Below are positions 1-11,100 of a stretch of 64,000 nt of DNA, one piece after another. Every line of letters begins with the position of its first letter. Within the stretch, counting starts at the first letter, position 1. The notes below the pieces were generated by a model. It had not been told where the DNA came from. It searched no databases and saw nothing but the letters and a program-made list of their open reading frames with translations. The position numbers were made by a program, and so were the translations under genes. Origin of the DNA: Fonsecaea monophora (Eukaryota > Ascomycota > Eurotiomycetes > Chaetothyriales > Herpotrichiellaceae); assembly GCF_001642475.1 (NCBI RefSeq), contig NW_019173933.1, forward strand, positions 682,001 to 746,000. The letters are read 5' to 3'.

Positions 1-319
1 GCTCGAATGCTTCAAGAGACGTTAATAGATACTGTCGGTCCTGCTCAAGTTCAGTGTAATGAAACCACTGATCAATCTCGCGCTCAAAGTCCTCAGCATC
101 CTGATAGTGGAAAGCGTAGGGAGTTTGTTCGACTTTTGGAAATTGTCCCACCAGCTGCCTTAACTGTGGAAGGCTTAGAGAGTCTGTGGGATCTGGCTGT
201 GACGGTGGAGCTGGTGGTGGTTGTGAGGGAGGCGGAGGGGGAGCCGCTGCGGAACCCTCACGCCGTAGAATTGGTCGTTTAGGTTTCGGGTCTACCTCGT
301 CAACACTGATGTTATCCAT
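1..319 (-). CDS. Far11/STRIP/HAM-2-type STRIPAK subunit, N-terminal part (cut by window edge)
   Basis: The frame opens at the ATG at 319 and runs leftwards off the window with no stop, giving the first 106 residues. Residues 1-45 are disordered and proline-rich (a PPPPPSQPPPAPPSQP stretch at 27-42). They are followed by LRQLVGQFPKVEQTPYAF (53-70) and AEDFEREIDQWFHY (75-88), which I recognise as the start of the N1221 domain of Far11 (yeast), HAM-2 (Neurospora) and STRIP1/2 (animals). Members of this family are scaffold subunits of the STRIPAK phosphatase-kinase complex at the nuclear envelope/ER, needed for hyphal fusion and sexual development in filamentous fungi. These roles are family knowledge. 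The short visible part makes the subfamily assignment good but not certain. The long proline-rich leader before N1221 is visible directly. Confidence 0.75.
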   Translation of the reverse strand, partial: MDNISVDEVDPKPKRPILRREGSAAAPPPPPSQPPPAPPSQPDPTDSLSLPQLRQLVGQFPKVEQTPYAFHYQDAEDFEREIDQWFHYTELEQDRQYLLTSLEAFE

Positions 320-1027
320 GATAATCCGGCGCAGCCGGAGGTGCACAGTAAGCTGCGAATGAGAAGCTATATGAAGAAAGTAACGAGATCGCAAGATGGA
401 GTGGTAAACAAAGGTTGACAGTCTGTTCATCAAAGGTCGCGACTCGTCGATATGCCAAGCTTTGGTCTGGGTTGGCATCTTACCCCCGATGGGGACAAGT
501 GTGATGCCGCCCTATGATTGCCCCTGACTTCCCGTGGATTTAAGTGTATGAGGCTTGCTGCGCTGGAACCTGTGTGCATTAAAGCAGCAGTTTATTGACA
601 AAGACCATGTGATGGTGAGCCGATAACGGCCCTCCCCACACTTCTATCACACACCACAAGCCACTCACTACCTGGATTGCTCAAGGCTCTCGACCATGTT
701 CCACTAAGGGCAGTACCCCTCTAGAAATAGCCCAGATGTCCAAGGGTGATGGAATTGTTTGGCCTGATGCGACAGTGTGGGACAAGAAAAATCCGATAAT
801 GTAAACGCCAAAGGAACTAACGGGAGAAGGCAACTTAATGAGCATATTGGAGATCATACTCTCTATTTCGGACTTGAATGTCTCTGTGCCTGGTATCGCG
901 GCTCTTCGGGCTTTCTCCTATAAGACAATTGGGATTGTTGGACTTGCAACATCGTCGGTCCCGTAAATGGGGCTGTATCTCCAACAGGGAACAGCCGAAG
1001 ACAAGAGTCCCAGCTTAAGGGTCCAGC
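320..1027. other. Upstream region of the STRIP-like gene, no gene seen
   Basis: About 0.7 kb 5' of the minus-strand STRIP-like start. It probably holds that gene's promoter and 5' leader plus the 3' side of the coding-like segment ending at 1028. I see no long frame, RNA gene or repeat here. Confidence 0.4.
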
Positions 1028-1222
1028 TTAATGTTGGCTCACAATCTCCAACCACGTCTTTGACAGCATGTCTGCTATCCTCTGCAAATTGTAATTCGCA
1101 AACTCGGGTTGGTACGGAGGCAGCAATATGTCCGTAAGTTTTGAAAACATGCCAGCGCGTCTTCCACTAGACATTCCCTCGAGATCATAGATCAAGTCGT
1201 CACGAAACAAATGGCATGCGCC
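1028..1222 (-). CDS. Coding-like terminal exon of an unidentified minus-strand gene
   Basis: On the minus strand a good acceptor (CTTCCTCAG, ending at 1223) is followed by a 64-residue frame to a stop at 1028. It begins GACHLFRDDLIYDLEG and ends SKTWLEIVSQH, and its composition is protein-like (LPPYQPEFANYNLQRIADML). Just upstream, at about 1274-1335, a frame reading GYKLWHGLPTAPLE ends in phase with this exon at a weak GTCACC donor. Further coding-like pieces lie up to about 1619, for example a frame starting MTPATYPLLTRTSW. I could not join them into one model without an in-frame stop, and I do not recognise the family. It may be a real multi-exon gene lying 3' of MED11 on the same strand, or a decayed one. 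The 1223-1645 stretch contains only these fragments. Confidence 0.35.
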   Translation of the reverse strand, partial: GACHLFRDDLIYDLEGMSSGRRAGMFSKLTDILLPPYQPEFANYNLQRIADMLSKTWLEIVSQH

Positions 1223-1645
1223 CTGAGGAAGTTACAAGGTGAGTAGGGGTAAAAGCAGTCAGACCGTGGTGACCTCCAAGGGAGCTGTGGGTAGTCCATG
1301 CCATAGTTTGTAGCCGAGGTTGGAAATGCTTTGGTCCTTTTACCGCTGCCATCTAACAGGACATCCATCCATCGCTGTCGTCCCCTCACGGATACAGTGC
1401 AAAGCACGTGGAAGCGCTGTCAAGATAGTGGGGGAGGCTTCAGTTTTGTTCGTGGCTGCGAGTTGGTATCTCCATCGACATCTTCACGAGCAGCAGTTTG
1501 TCAGCTCATACTGCGGCTGCGGTTGTCGAACTGGTCGTCCAGGAGACAGTATGATATCACCATGAATATCAGACGTCCATGAGGTTCGAGTCAGCAGAGG
1601 ATAGGTTGCTGGGGTCATCGAAGGCAGTTCTAGGTTTCCGGCTCT

Positions 1646-2176
1646 TTAACTGAGGGATTTCTCGTTGACGGTGTCCTGGCCACTGTTACGCTCTTCTCTT
1701 TCTGCTTGTTTCATGAATTCTTTCGCCTGCGTCAGAAGCTCTTGTTTCATTCCCAATTCCACAGCGTCACTCGCCCGGGCATTGAGCCAACTAGGGTCGA
1801 GAGGACCACCGCCCACTCTGGTCAAGTTACTGTCCCCACCCATGGCTCGCCCTCTTCTTGTATCTCTGTCATCCCCGGATCGGATTAGGTCGGCCTCTTC
1901 CAAAGCATAGACTTGGCGTCGAAGTCGGACTTCGATCGAGGAAAGGGTGGAGAAGTAGGACTCGGCCGCTGCTGAAAATGCTTCCCGGGCGCTGGACGAT
2001 GAGCGTAGAGCCGTCTCCTGCTTTCCAGAATTAGGCGAGTTCGATAAAATGCCAACAGCATCGGAGGCCGCAGACAGAAGGGTCGAGATAGATCGGTCGA
2101 TCTCATTCAATTCTGCAATTCGAGTCGCAGGCGTAAAGTTGGTGGGTTTGCTGTCGCTGGGCTGGTCAACCTCCAT
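1646..2176 (-). CDS. MED11: Mediator complex subunit 11 (Med11)
   Basis: Single-exon frame of 176 codons from the ATG at 2176 (a longer upstream frame to 2245 has no ATG that fits the family start). After about 18 polar residues comes the Med11 signature ATRIAELNEIDRSISTLL, then AASDAVGILSN and a helical segment with REAFSAAAESYFSTLSSIEVRLRRQVYALEEADLI. This matches the helical head-module subunit that pairs with Med22 and helps recruit RNA polymerase II and TFIIH at promoters in the nucleus. The C-terminal 60 residues are acidic/basic and typical of the fungal extension. The gene is divergent from TAF5, 366 bp away, so two general transcription factors share one promoter region. I see no oddities in the frame. 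Identification rests on the N-terminal motif and the length. Confidence 0.8.
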   Translation of the reverse strand: MEVDQPSDSKPTNFTPATRIAELNEIDRSISTLLSAASDAVGILSNSPNSGKQETALRSSSSAREAFSAAAESYFSTLSSIEVRLRRQVYALEEADLIRSGDDRDTRRGRAMGGDSNLTRVGGGPLDPSWLNARASDAVELGMKQELLTQAKEFMKQAEREERNSGQDTVNEKSLS

Positions 2177-2542
2177 GGCTGCAATCGCGAGACTGACTGT
2201 GTAAGCGGTGTGTCGATGGTCTGTGCATTCTCTCAGCTTATACAAACCTGTGATAACGATCGTGTTCAGAAGGAGTCCGTAGAGCCGTGAAAGGGCATTG
2301 TGAATTGGGACAAGGCAGTGTGCCGCTCAGGGAAAGTTATCCGAGCTTTCCAAAGTTGGCGAAGCCGTCAATATCAGAATCACGTAAACCAACACCAACT
2401 TCCATGTCACAGTCCAGACTCTTGCATCACCTCACCACCCGCGATCGCCAGCTCCTGCGTCTCCCGTCACTCTCTTCATCAGATATAGTCTGACTCTCCA
2501 TCGTCCTAGACAAATTTGTCAGTGCATGAGCGAAAATTAACC
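2177..2542. promoter_or_regulatory. Bidirectional promoter region between MED11 and TAF5
   Basis: The 366 bp separating the start codons of MED11 (minus) and TAF5 (plus) must hold both promoters and 5' leaders. No TATA box stands out. Pyrimidine-rich stretches occur just 5' of TAF5 (about 2460-2500). The regulatory role is inferred from gene orientation only. Confidence 0.5.
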
Positions 2543-5510
2543 ATGTCGGCGCCCAGCCCAGCGCCACGGAGCGCAAGTACTGGGCCAAATGGTCCCCTGG
2601 TCACTCCTACCTCTGCTCCTCTGGTAAATGGCGTCGGAAATGCGCCTGGCCCTGCGCCTTCAGCGCCCACAGCTAGCGCAACAGGAGGTGCCGGAGGAGG
2701 AATGTCGCAACAGAACCTCAATCAAATTGTGAGCAGTCCATTTTCTCTGGTTTTACAGTGTCCCTTTATCTTCAATGTTGCCGTGTCTTTGATGTTGTTG
2801 TTGAAGAGGATCACACTTTGCCGTCGACCCGTTTGGGCGGTTGAAATGCTTGGCAATTTTGGTCAGCGACAGCAACGGGAAGGTTAAGCAGGTTGACTGT
2901 CACATGGTCGCACCAAGGGTTGATGGATCTATGCCGCACTTCTTCCCAGAAGGACTTGATCTTTGTCTACAAAACAATCCATCAACCAGACATCAGCCAT
3001 CTTGCTTCAGGAGCCTGCTAGACACGTCGGAAGTCGCTGTGCCCTACTTGGACACCACCCTCTCAGCATGGATCTGAGTCCTCGACCACGAGGGAGACCA
3101 CGTAAGAGATGCAAGCCATACGAAGCTGATCTCGAAGCCGCAGCACCTGGACCATCTTCGGTCAACCTGTTTCACCCTTACGCCTATCTCGAGGATATCG
3201 AGAAACAGGAAGAGGCTGAACGTGAGGCCGAACGTGATACAAGCCCGGATTATATGCCTCGTTTCTCTGCTGCATGTTCACGTTTTCGTAAATTGCTTCG
3301 GTGACAAGTGCTAACGGCTTTTTCAGGTGATTGATTACCTCGCGAAGAAAGGCTACCACAGAACAGAAGCCACTCTCCGAGCAGAGTCGGCAAATCAAGA
3401 AATTCCCAAAGATGCAGAATTGAAACCAGCACCTTCGGGCCCTCCACGCTACTACGAGATGTTTTCTCGACTACATGCATGGACAGATGATGCTCTCGAT
3501 ATCTACAAACCAGAAGTAAAACGCTTGCTCTGGCCTATCTTCGTCTACTCATACCTGGATCTGGTCAAACTCTTCTATCCAAAGGAAGCCACTAGGCTGT
3601 TTCAGAAGTTCTCTGAGGATTTTAAGAAGGAGCATGAATACGATCTGCGAGGGCTCGAGCACATCACGTTGTCAGAACATGGCGAAGACAAGATTGCAAA
3701 GATTTACCGAGACAATAAATACCGGCTGTCCCTGAGTAACCCTGCCTACGTCTACTTTATGCAGTTCCTCGAAAGTCTGCCACAGGTGGGCTACAAACTG
3801 TTCATGGCGATTGTGGAGAACCATCTGGATCTACGACAAGTCGAACGCGCAGCAGACGATCGCTTCAGTTTCGCGTCTGTAATTCAACGAGGAATCGACG
3901 GTCAAGATATGCCCGCCGAGGATGAAGGTATCCCAGGACACAAACCAGGAAATGCGATCTCATCAACAGACCCGAACGTGGGAAACAATCTCGCGACCCT
4001 CAAACTTGGCAAGTTGCCTATGGAAAAAGACGCTGAAGCAGACGTCCGTGCGGAACTTGAAGAACTCGATTTGCAGATGCCCCCTCAACCGGGACAACCT
4101 ACATTGGTTCAAACTCACGAGCTGGTCAACATCAAGCAAGAAGACGAAGATGAGGGACCAAATCGAGCTGAAATTCCGTTCCCAGCATCTACTGCGCGAG
4201 ACGTTGCCATGGAGGTCCAAAAGATTCGTGAAAACCGCGACCGTCTCAAAATCGAATCCCGTACTGGTGGGATTGGGCCAGGGCTAAGCGTGGTCATGTA
4301 CACGTTCCATAATACTCACGACTCGATCTGCTGTTTGGACTTTAGTGGTGATCAGAGATTGGTTGCTGCCGGCTTCTCAGAGTCGTACATCCGCGTATGG
4401 ACGTTGGATGGCACAGCACTTGGGCCCCCGGCGCCGAACGGCCAGCAGCAAAACTCTCAACGTCTCATTGGTCACTCTGGACCTGTGTACAGCGTCTCCT
4501 TCGCTCCCGCAACTTTCAAGCCTACCCCAGATTCCGCAGACACGGATGCAAAATGGCTCTTGTCATGTTCCGCAGATGGCACGATCCGTCTTTGGAGCAT
4601 CGATCTCCTTCAGTGCATGGTTGTGTACAAAGGTCACGTCGGCCCTATCTGGTCTGTCGTCTGGGCTCCATTTGGACATTATTTCGCATCATGCGGCCAC
4701 GACAAGACGGCAAGAATCTGGTTCAGCGAACAAATTCGCCAAGTACGGATCTTAGCAGGTCACGACGACGATGTGGATGTGGTAGCCTGGCATCCCAACT
4801 CAAACTACGTGTTTACTGCCGGCTCAGATAAGACGGTCAGAATGTGGAGCTTGAACAACGGGAATGCCGTCAGAATGTTCACAGGCCACACGTCGGTCAT
4901 CACAGCCATATCCTGTTCTCGAGATGGCAAGATTCTTGCATCGGCAGATGACACCGGTGTCATACTTCTGTGGGATCTGTCGCCTGGACGACTGCTCAAG
5001 AAAATGCGCGGCCATGGCAAAGGGGGCATCTGGAGTTTGAGTTGGTCTGTTGAGTCATCGGTGCTGGTGAGTGGTGGTGCGGACTGTACTGTTAGAGCAT
5101 GGGATGTTACCGGTCCGGCGAAGGAAGCTGCTTCAACCTCCACTGCTGCCGGCGGGGCAAACACGAACAAAGCAGGTGATGGTGCAACATCCACACAGAG
5201 TGGAGGTGTTACGCAGGATGGAGCTCCAAAATCCGCCGGCGGTGCCAACGCTCCAACGTCGAACCTCAACCTCACTTCGGGCACATCGGCTGGCGCGTCG
5301 GGTGTGGGCACTGGCGTTGGCAGTACGGGCGTCAGTAGTGTTAGCGTCAGTGGAATTCAGGGAGGCAAGAGACGCGGTAAGGACGCGGTCGTGACCAGCG
5401 ATCAAATCAGTGCGTTCCTCACCAAGCAGAGTCCTGTCTACACCGTCAAGTTTACCAACATGAATCTTGTCATTGCTGGAGGCGCCTACCTCCCGGAGCA
5501 GGCCAAATGA
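2543..5510 (+). CDS. TAF5: Transcription initiation factor TFIID subunit 5 (TAF5)
   Basis: Two exons, 2543-2728 and 3327-5510, joined in phase 0, encode 789 residues. Exon 1 is Ala/Pro/Gly-rich and ends SQQNLNQI. Exon 2 begins VIDYLAKKGYHRTEATLRAE, so the LisH motif is restored exactly across the splice (donor GTGAGC, branch GCTAAC at about 3310, acceptor TTTTTCAG). The TAF5 N-terminal domain follows (about residues 95-230, with FVYSYLDLVKLFYPKEA), then an acidic linker and a C-terminal WD40 propeller with repeat ends IRVWTLDG, IRLWSIDL, ARIWFSEQ, VRMWSLNN, ILLWDLSP and VRAWDVTG. A Gly/Ser/Thr-rich insertion of about 100 residues precedes the conserved end VYTVKFTNMNLVIAGGAY. TAF5 is the WD40 scaffold of TFIID and, in many fungi, of SAGA. 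The 598-nt intron is several times longer than any other in the window and carries a separate coding-like frame. Confidence 0.93.
3069..3287 (+). other. Coding-like AT-hook reading frame inside the TAF5 intron
   Basis: Within the 598-nt intron a plus-strand frame from the ATG at 3069 reads MDLSPRPRGRPRKRCKPY, a textbook AT-hook (RGRPRKR). An acidic/charged stretch follows (YLEDIEKQEEAEREAERD, then SPDYMPRFSA). Codon choice looks like real coding sequence. A possible GTAAAT donor occurs at 3288, but its phase (1) does not allow in-frame splicing to TAF5 exon 2. No supported start or partner exon was found. It may be a relic of another gene, an exon of a nested gene, or chance. Confidence 0.3.
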
Positions 5511-6554
5511 AGTTGCATGACAAAAACGGCGGCAACGTTCAGACTCACAAGTTGCTGGGCGATTACTACGGAATTGGAAAAGAGGTACCTCGAAGGAATT
5601 GAACATATTGTTCAGTTGACAATAATGTGGCGAAACACGGAACGTCGGTTGGACGAGGCACTACACCGTGCTATCAGGTTATGGCATTTATCAGGGTGGC
5701 TGGAAATCGGATGCTGGGGAGTTTGGAGAACATGGCGAAATGGGCAGTGGTCGGCAGGTGGCATGGATCGTGTGTGGCTGCGCTGTGCGGCTGCGTTTGT
5801 CGTTAAATGCATGGATGGCTAGGACAGCAACAGAGCAGAACACGGTGGCATGAACTCTTGCATATCGCGACGGGCTCTATGGTTCTACGGTTCATTCATT
5901 CATGGTTGAGATTGGGCAAGAAGAGAAGACGAAATGAATCCGAGCTGAGCTGAACTGAGAAGAGCTGAGCGGTGTTCGTTGGCCGTGACACAGCAAAGTC
6001 ATTGTCACCGAGTTGGAGCTTTGCTTGGGGGTGTCGGGACTGGGTATTGGGGCCACATCTCTTGATGGACGATGGCCAAGAGCTGTCTTTTTGCGACCTG
6101 CTCCCCCCTATTCCTCGAACGATATGATATGACAGGATAGGCCTGACCTGGCTTGACCTGGCTTGTACCGGGGATTAGGTACTCTATGCGTGCAATGCAT
6201 GCTTCAAGTGTAAACAGATCCAATCAATCAATCAATCAATCAATCAGGTTTCATTATTCATCCATTCAATTCGTCTTCCGAGTAACGCCACACCAAGCCA
6301 CTTATATCCCCCTCGTGGTGGAATCCACACGTATATGTAGTGGGACATATGTAGATAGAGAGATAGATCGTCCTGGCGACGATGGCAGACGCGGTATGCA
6401 TGGTTCCTTACCAACCTAGCTGATTGTGGTATATTTTCTTCCGCCACAATGCAAGATTACCGGGCTCCCCCTCCTCTTTCCGCAAAATCCCTGTACGTCT
6501 TAGCGAATAACCCTCACATCCGCATTCACCTGCACCGACCGTCACATTCGTGTT
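5511..6554. other. Convergent 3' intergenic region (TAF5 / rhomboid), no gene seen
   Basis: About 1 kb between the stops of TAF5 (plus) and the rhomboid gene (minus). It contains an (AATC)6 microsatellite at 6222-6245 and otherwise no feature I can support. Confidence 0.4.
6221..6246. repeat. (AATC)6 microsatellite
   Basis: Six perfect tandem AATC units, flanked by GATC and AGG, in the 3' intergenic region. Confidence 0.9.
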
Positions 6555-7549
6555 TCAGCGTCTAAAAACCCACGCAAACGGCAAGCCAGCCTGGGCCCGC
6601 AGCGCGGCGACGTAGTACAGGACGCCAAAAGCCGCACCACCCAGATGCGCCGCGTGGCCGGTCGTCGAGGCCTGGTCGTCGAGCCGCGCCGAGTCGTAGA
6701 CGGTGTAGAGCGCCATCAGCAGCCAGACGGGGACGGGGACGACGCCGAACAGGAGGACCTTGAAGCGCGGGGTGGCGAGCGAGACGGCGGCGCCGAGGCC
6801 CATGACGACGCCGGAGAGGCCGAGCGCTCTCGTTTCTTGCGGTTGTCGCCGCTGCCGTTGCCACTGCTGCGTCTGCTGTCTCTGCGCAGCCTGGTACAGA
6901 AACGCCGCGTTGCCCGACACGGCAGAGCCCAGAATCAGCACGGCATACCGCACGGGCCCGATGCCGTAGGCGAGGAGCATGCGCGAAAACGTCGAGAAGG
7001 CGAACAGATTGCCCAGGATGTGGTACGTCTGGACGTGGCTGAACGCCGGGGTGACCAGGGTCCACCACCTGTGTTGCTTGACGTCGTCCAGCTTGACGGT
7101 GAAGTGCGTGACCAGGTCGTCCAGCATTTTCCGCCGTGGGGAGGAGGGCGCACTGGGTGATGGTCTTCGGGCACCGTTTGGATACTGCTGCGGTGGTGGT
7201 GGTGGTACGGGTAGATTGCCCATGCTCCAATGCCATGCCGTCCAGATACCGAGACAGGTAGCGATGCCTTTTTGCGCACACAAATGCGTGGGGGGCTCGA
7301 GTTAGATTTTCAGAGTATGCCAGGAGATGATCGGGGATGTCCTCCCAGCAGAGATGGCCACTTACAAGAATACATAATCACCCTGCTGCCCAGAAACCCT
7401 CGAAATGGAAGCTCCGGAGGCAATGGTCCTCGCACCTTCGACGAAATCCCTCTGCGAGTCCTCTCCAGACCACGCAGCGAGTATCCCGGCCAGTCGAACT
7501 CGTTCAGCCTCATTGTCAAAGGCTGGTTAAGGAACTGGGTTAGTTGCAT
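6555..7549 (-). CDS. Rhomboid-family intramembrane serine protease
   Basis: Two exons on the minus strand, 7549-7366 and 7267-6555. Donor TCTT/GTAAGT, branch CTAAC and acceptor AAAAAG restore the frame (phase 1), for about 298 residues. The C-terminal half carries the rhomboid hallmarks in order: HILGNLFAFSTF (HxxxN), the catalytic serine in LGLSGVVMG (GxSG), and the catalytic histidine in TGHAAHLGGAAFG. These lie in membrane helices such as YAVLILGSAVSGNAAFLY and VLLFGVVPVPVWLLMALY. Rhomboids cleave transmembrane segments inside membranes. The substrate and organelle are not evident here; the type is consistent with Golgi/ER or mitochondrial rhomboids. A Gln-rich loop (QQTQQWQRQRRQPQ) separates helices. 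The start is uncertain: ATG 7549 lies just downstream of splice-like sequence, so a further 5' exon is possible. Confidence 0.82.
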
Positions 7550-8173
7550 GATGACGAGTAACAAACTAACCACCAATTCGATTCGCGGTATGACCTAGGA
7601 TGGATTCTATGCTAGCGGAGGAACCAGTACCACAAGAAAAAGCCGCTTCCATAGAGCAAACAGCTGGGGTCAAAGGTCAAGTTTAAAGTAGCGCCCAAGA
7701 AGGCGGTCGGGAGTCATTCCTAATCGGGACAATATCTCAGACTCGCGCAGCCTCGCCATCAAGTCATGGCTGGTTTACTCTCAAATAGCAGAGACTCCCC
7801 CCCGCATGCTTCTAAACACTGTAAGCTCTATAAAAGACTGAAAATATACATACGACACTAAATGTATACAAACAAGACTCTTGTACGGCGCCATGAACTC
7901 CCAGAAACGATAGACACCAACTAATACCAGCCGCACACGAACAAGATACGGCCGTTTTCCCTTGGAAATGCTCGAGACCATCAGAGCAAACAAAACGTCC
8001 CAGACGATATGACCTACTGCAATATCCCGCTCTGTCAGCTCCTTGCAGTCTCAGAGGTGCCCGGTTGTCGGCCTCCCCCTGAATCACGCCTTGAGGGCTC
8101 TCCTGGTACAGGTCTTCGACCTGCCTCCCTGGTGCCCATCCGTCACCCGGCTTCGACTGCCTTCGCTGCGACT
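7550..8173. other. Spacer between the rhomboid gene and the HDA2/3-like gene
   Basis: About 0.6 kb holding the rhomboid promoter (minus strand) and the 3' end of the chromodomain gene. A missing 5' rhomboid exon could lie at about 7550-7620. Nothing else is recognised. Confidence 0.35.
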
Positions 8174-11100
8174 CTACCGCTCATGTCTCAGCAGACTGCC
8201 TCTGTTTGTGACACTGTTATGATGCGAGTTTGCAAACAGTCCAGGGGCGGGACTGCCTTGCCGGCTTCTTGTACCTCTACCACCGTGCCCGTCTAGCCCG
8301 GGACTGCCGGGCGGTTGCGCACTGGACCCTCGAGTCTGAATGCCACGGTTTCGCTTCAAGTGGCGATTCTCATCTTCTAGCTTTCGGAGACGCGCATCCC
8401 GTGATTTGCATTCCAATTCCAGTTCGCCGATCTTGTCGAGATGTTGCTTGATAGAATGCCTGTAGTTGGTCTCCTTGAGGCGTCGTTTCTCCGAGTCCGC
8501 CAGCTTGCGCAGGGTTGCAATCTCTTCTTCCAGGCCTCTGATTTGGTTGGCAAACTCGGCAGCCTTGTTTGATGCCTCCTGGTATTGAGTCCGAGTGAAT
8601 TCGAATTCGTTGCGGTTGTTCTCGAGGGCTTTCTCCACTTCAGTATTCCGCGCACGGAGCATGCGAGCTTCTGCCCTCGCAGCTTCTGCGGCCGCCGCAT
8701 CGCCGCCGCCAGCCTCGATCTCCGCCCGCGTGTTAGCCAATTCTTTCCGCAAATCGTCATTCTTCCGCTTTAGAGTGGCATGCTCCTCTGCAATTCTTTT
8801 GTTTTGGTTTCTAATGTTTTCCACCAATGTTAGGGTTTTCTTGTTTTGCTTTTCTAGTTCGTGGCACTTCATCATTCGTTTCTCGTAACGGTGTTGTAGG
8901 CCGGCATGGTCTTGTTTCCACTGTATCAGCTGTTCCTGCAGATTGTCTCGATCCTGTTCCGCTTTTTGTCGGGCCTCTTTTTCCGATTCCAGGTCTGCCT
9001 CCAGCTTCTTGATTTGATCTCGGAGTTGTGTAACTTGGTTCGGGTCAATCCTGCTACTCGACTCGGTCGAATCCCGAAGAGGTGTAAGACGTTGTCGCTT
9101 TTGTAGCGCCGGGAGAAACCCGTCAACCTCCCGCAAACGTTTTCTGCCCGAGGGAGTGTCGGCACGGGATAAAGGAGTCCTAGATCGAGTTGGGGGCTCC
9201 CTTGGCGTCCCTGCCCTGGTATTAATGCCACTACGCTTGGGAGGTGTTTCTTTGTAATCTGTCAACTGCAACGGCGGCATCATGCGGTTCGTGTCCCAGA
9301 CGGCATCAAATTCGGGCGAGATAGCGGCCTGCATGACATGGCTGGCATGCAACGCAAGCTTCCGTTCAGGGCTCTTTTTAATAGCCCGCTGGAGGTCGGA
9401 AAAGTCCATGGATCTGCCCTCTGGTTCATCCGACGGACGAGGTACATATGCCGGCTTTCCCCCAAGATTCGGCCATGCTTGAAAGGTGGCTCGGACCAGC
9501 GCTTTCAACCTCATGGGAGATGGCATACTTTTTGGCAGACAGCGGTCGACGTGCTCGGACGAGTTTGCAACCAGCAAATGGAGGACCGGCATTAGATTAG
9601 GATGTCTCTCAGAGAAATGCGCCCGTATGCGTCGGACCTGAGGATCTTGAGCGTCGAAAGAAGCATCAAAAGCGATCATCAAGATAGGCCTGCTGTAGAT
9701 GGCGACTTGATGTGTTGACCATGTGGTGACCAGTTCAACCTGGAAATCCGTACTGAACCGATCTGGAACTGGTGCCTTGGTGCGGCTCATTCGGTCCTGT
9801 CGGTTCACAGCGACTTGCTTCATCTTGAGATAATCCTCAATGAGATCTTGAACCGGGCCTTCTCGAGCCATAATGATAATCGAGCACCCAATGTTTTTCA
9901 TGATATCAACGAGGTGCCCAAGAAAGGAGAATTTCGAGCCTGCATAATTTGCATACGCCGCATGTTCCTGCGAATTGCCTGGATAGTGGGTGGGTATGCC
10001 CGGTAAGCCAAGATCCATATGTGTGACCGTGTCGTGCAGGTGCAGGATCATTTCATTCATTTCGTTTTTCTCGTGACCATGAGTGAGAGATCGGCTTGAC
10101 GACCCAACCGAATCGTGTCTACCAAGAAACTTCTTGATGGACTTTTCTTTTGATTTAATAATGTCCGAATATGTGGACTGTATCCTGCCCTCACAGGGAA
10201 GTGCTATCGCATATTCGGCGAGACCAAGTATGGGCACGCTAGTTGGGAGCAACCCTGCCACTTGAGGCACATCCGGTTCGTTTTCGACGGATTGCTGACT
10301 TGAACTTGCCTTGGATTCGGATGAGAACTGCTCTCCGCTGGAAGTGTGTTCTTCGTCTTCTATCGAGGCTTGGATTGGAAGTGCACTTCCCCCGAGGGTA
10401 CCATCATACGTCGACGTTGCGGTATCGTCAGTACGGTCAAGTTCAGGCTCCGGGGCATGCACCACCGTGGGATTATTGATCGTATCGATTGGGAAGTCCA
10501 TCTTGTCAGGAATTTGTCTCGAGTCAGGAGTTCCTTTCAGGCCAAGATACGTAGGGTCCAAAATTGGCGGGCGATGCGAATAATTGTACAACAGCAGGAC
10601 GTCCCCTAAATCTGGAGGAAGACGGTCTCTGGCCAGAAAATCGGAAGAGCCAGTCCCACTGTGTGACTGTTGCAGAGGCGATGTCTGTGTTGCAGAGTCG
10701 ACAGGTGCACCTTCAACAACGCGGCTATCAACAGCAAGTTTCTCAGCGGAATCTCGACCTTGGGGTCCTTTCGCTGGGGATGTTGGCCCCTCAGGCGGGT
10801 GCGCCTCCTTAGCCGGCGGGGCAGAGACTCTTGGATGCCGTTGGGTATTGAGCCCTCCGTCGCTCCTGGACTCCTGTTCTGAAGCCCGTGAACAGGGACG
10901 GGTGGAGTTAAGAGCGGAAGCTTCAAAACTGCCAGAAGGAGGGTGCGATATGGGCGCCGGTGGTTCGGGTGTTCTCTTGCACGACGATGGACTGAAGTTC
11001 GTTAGATTTTCTTGTCGTGATCCTGAGAGTGTATGCGGAGGAGTTGATAGCCTAGATTCTGACGCCGATCTCGCCGCTAGCAAGCTTTCCGGCTCTGCTT

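Noticed and set aside
6562..7281. Arg/Ala/Pro-rich frame overlapping the rhomboid gene
   Set aside because: Out-of-frame shadow in GC-rich sequence. The alternative frame has the full rhomboid motifs.
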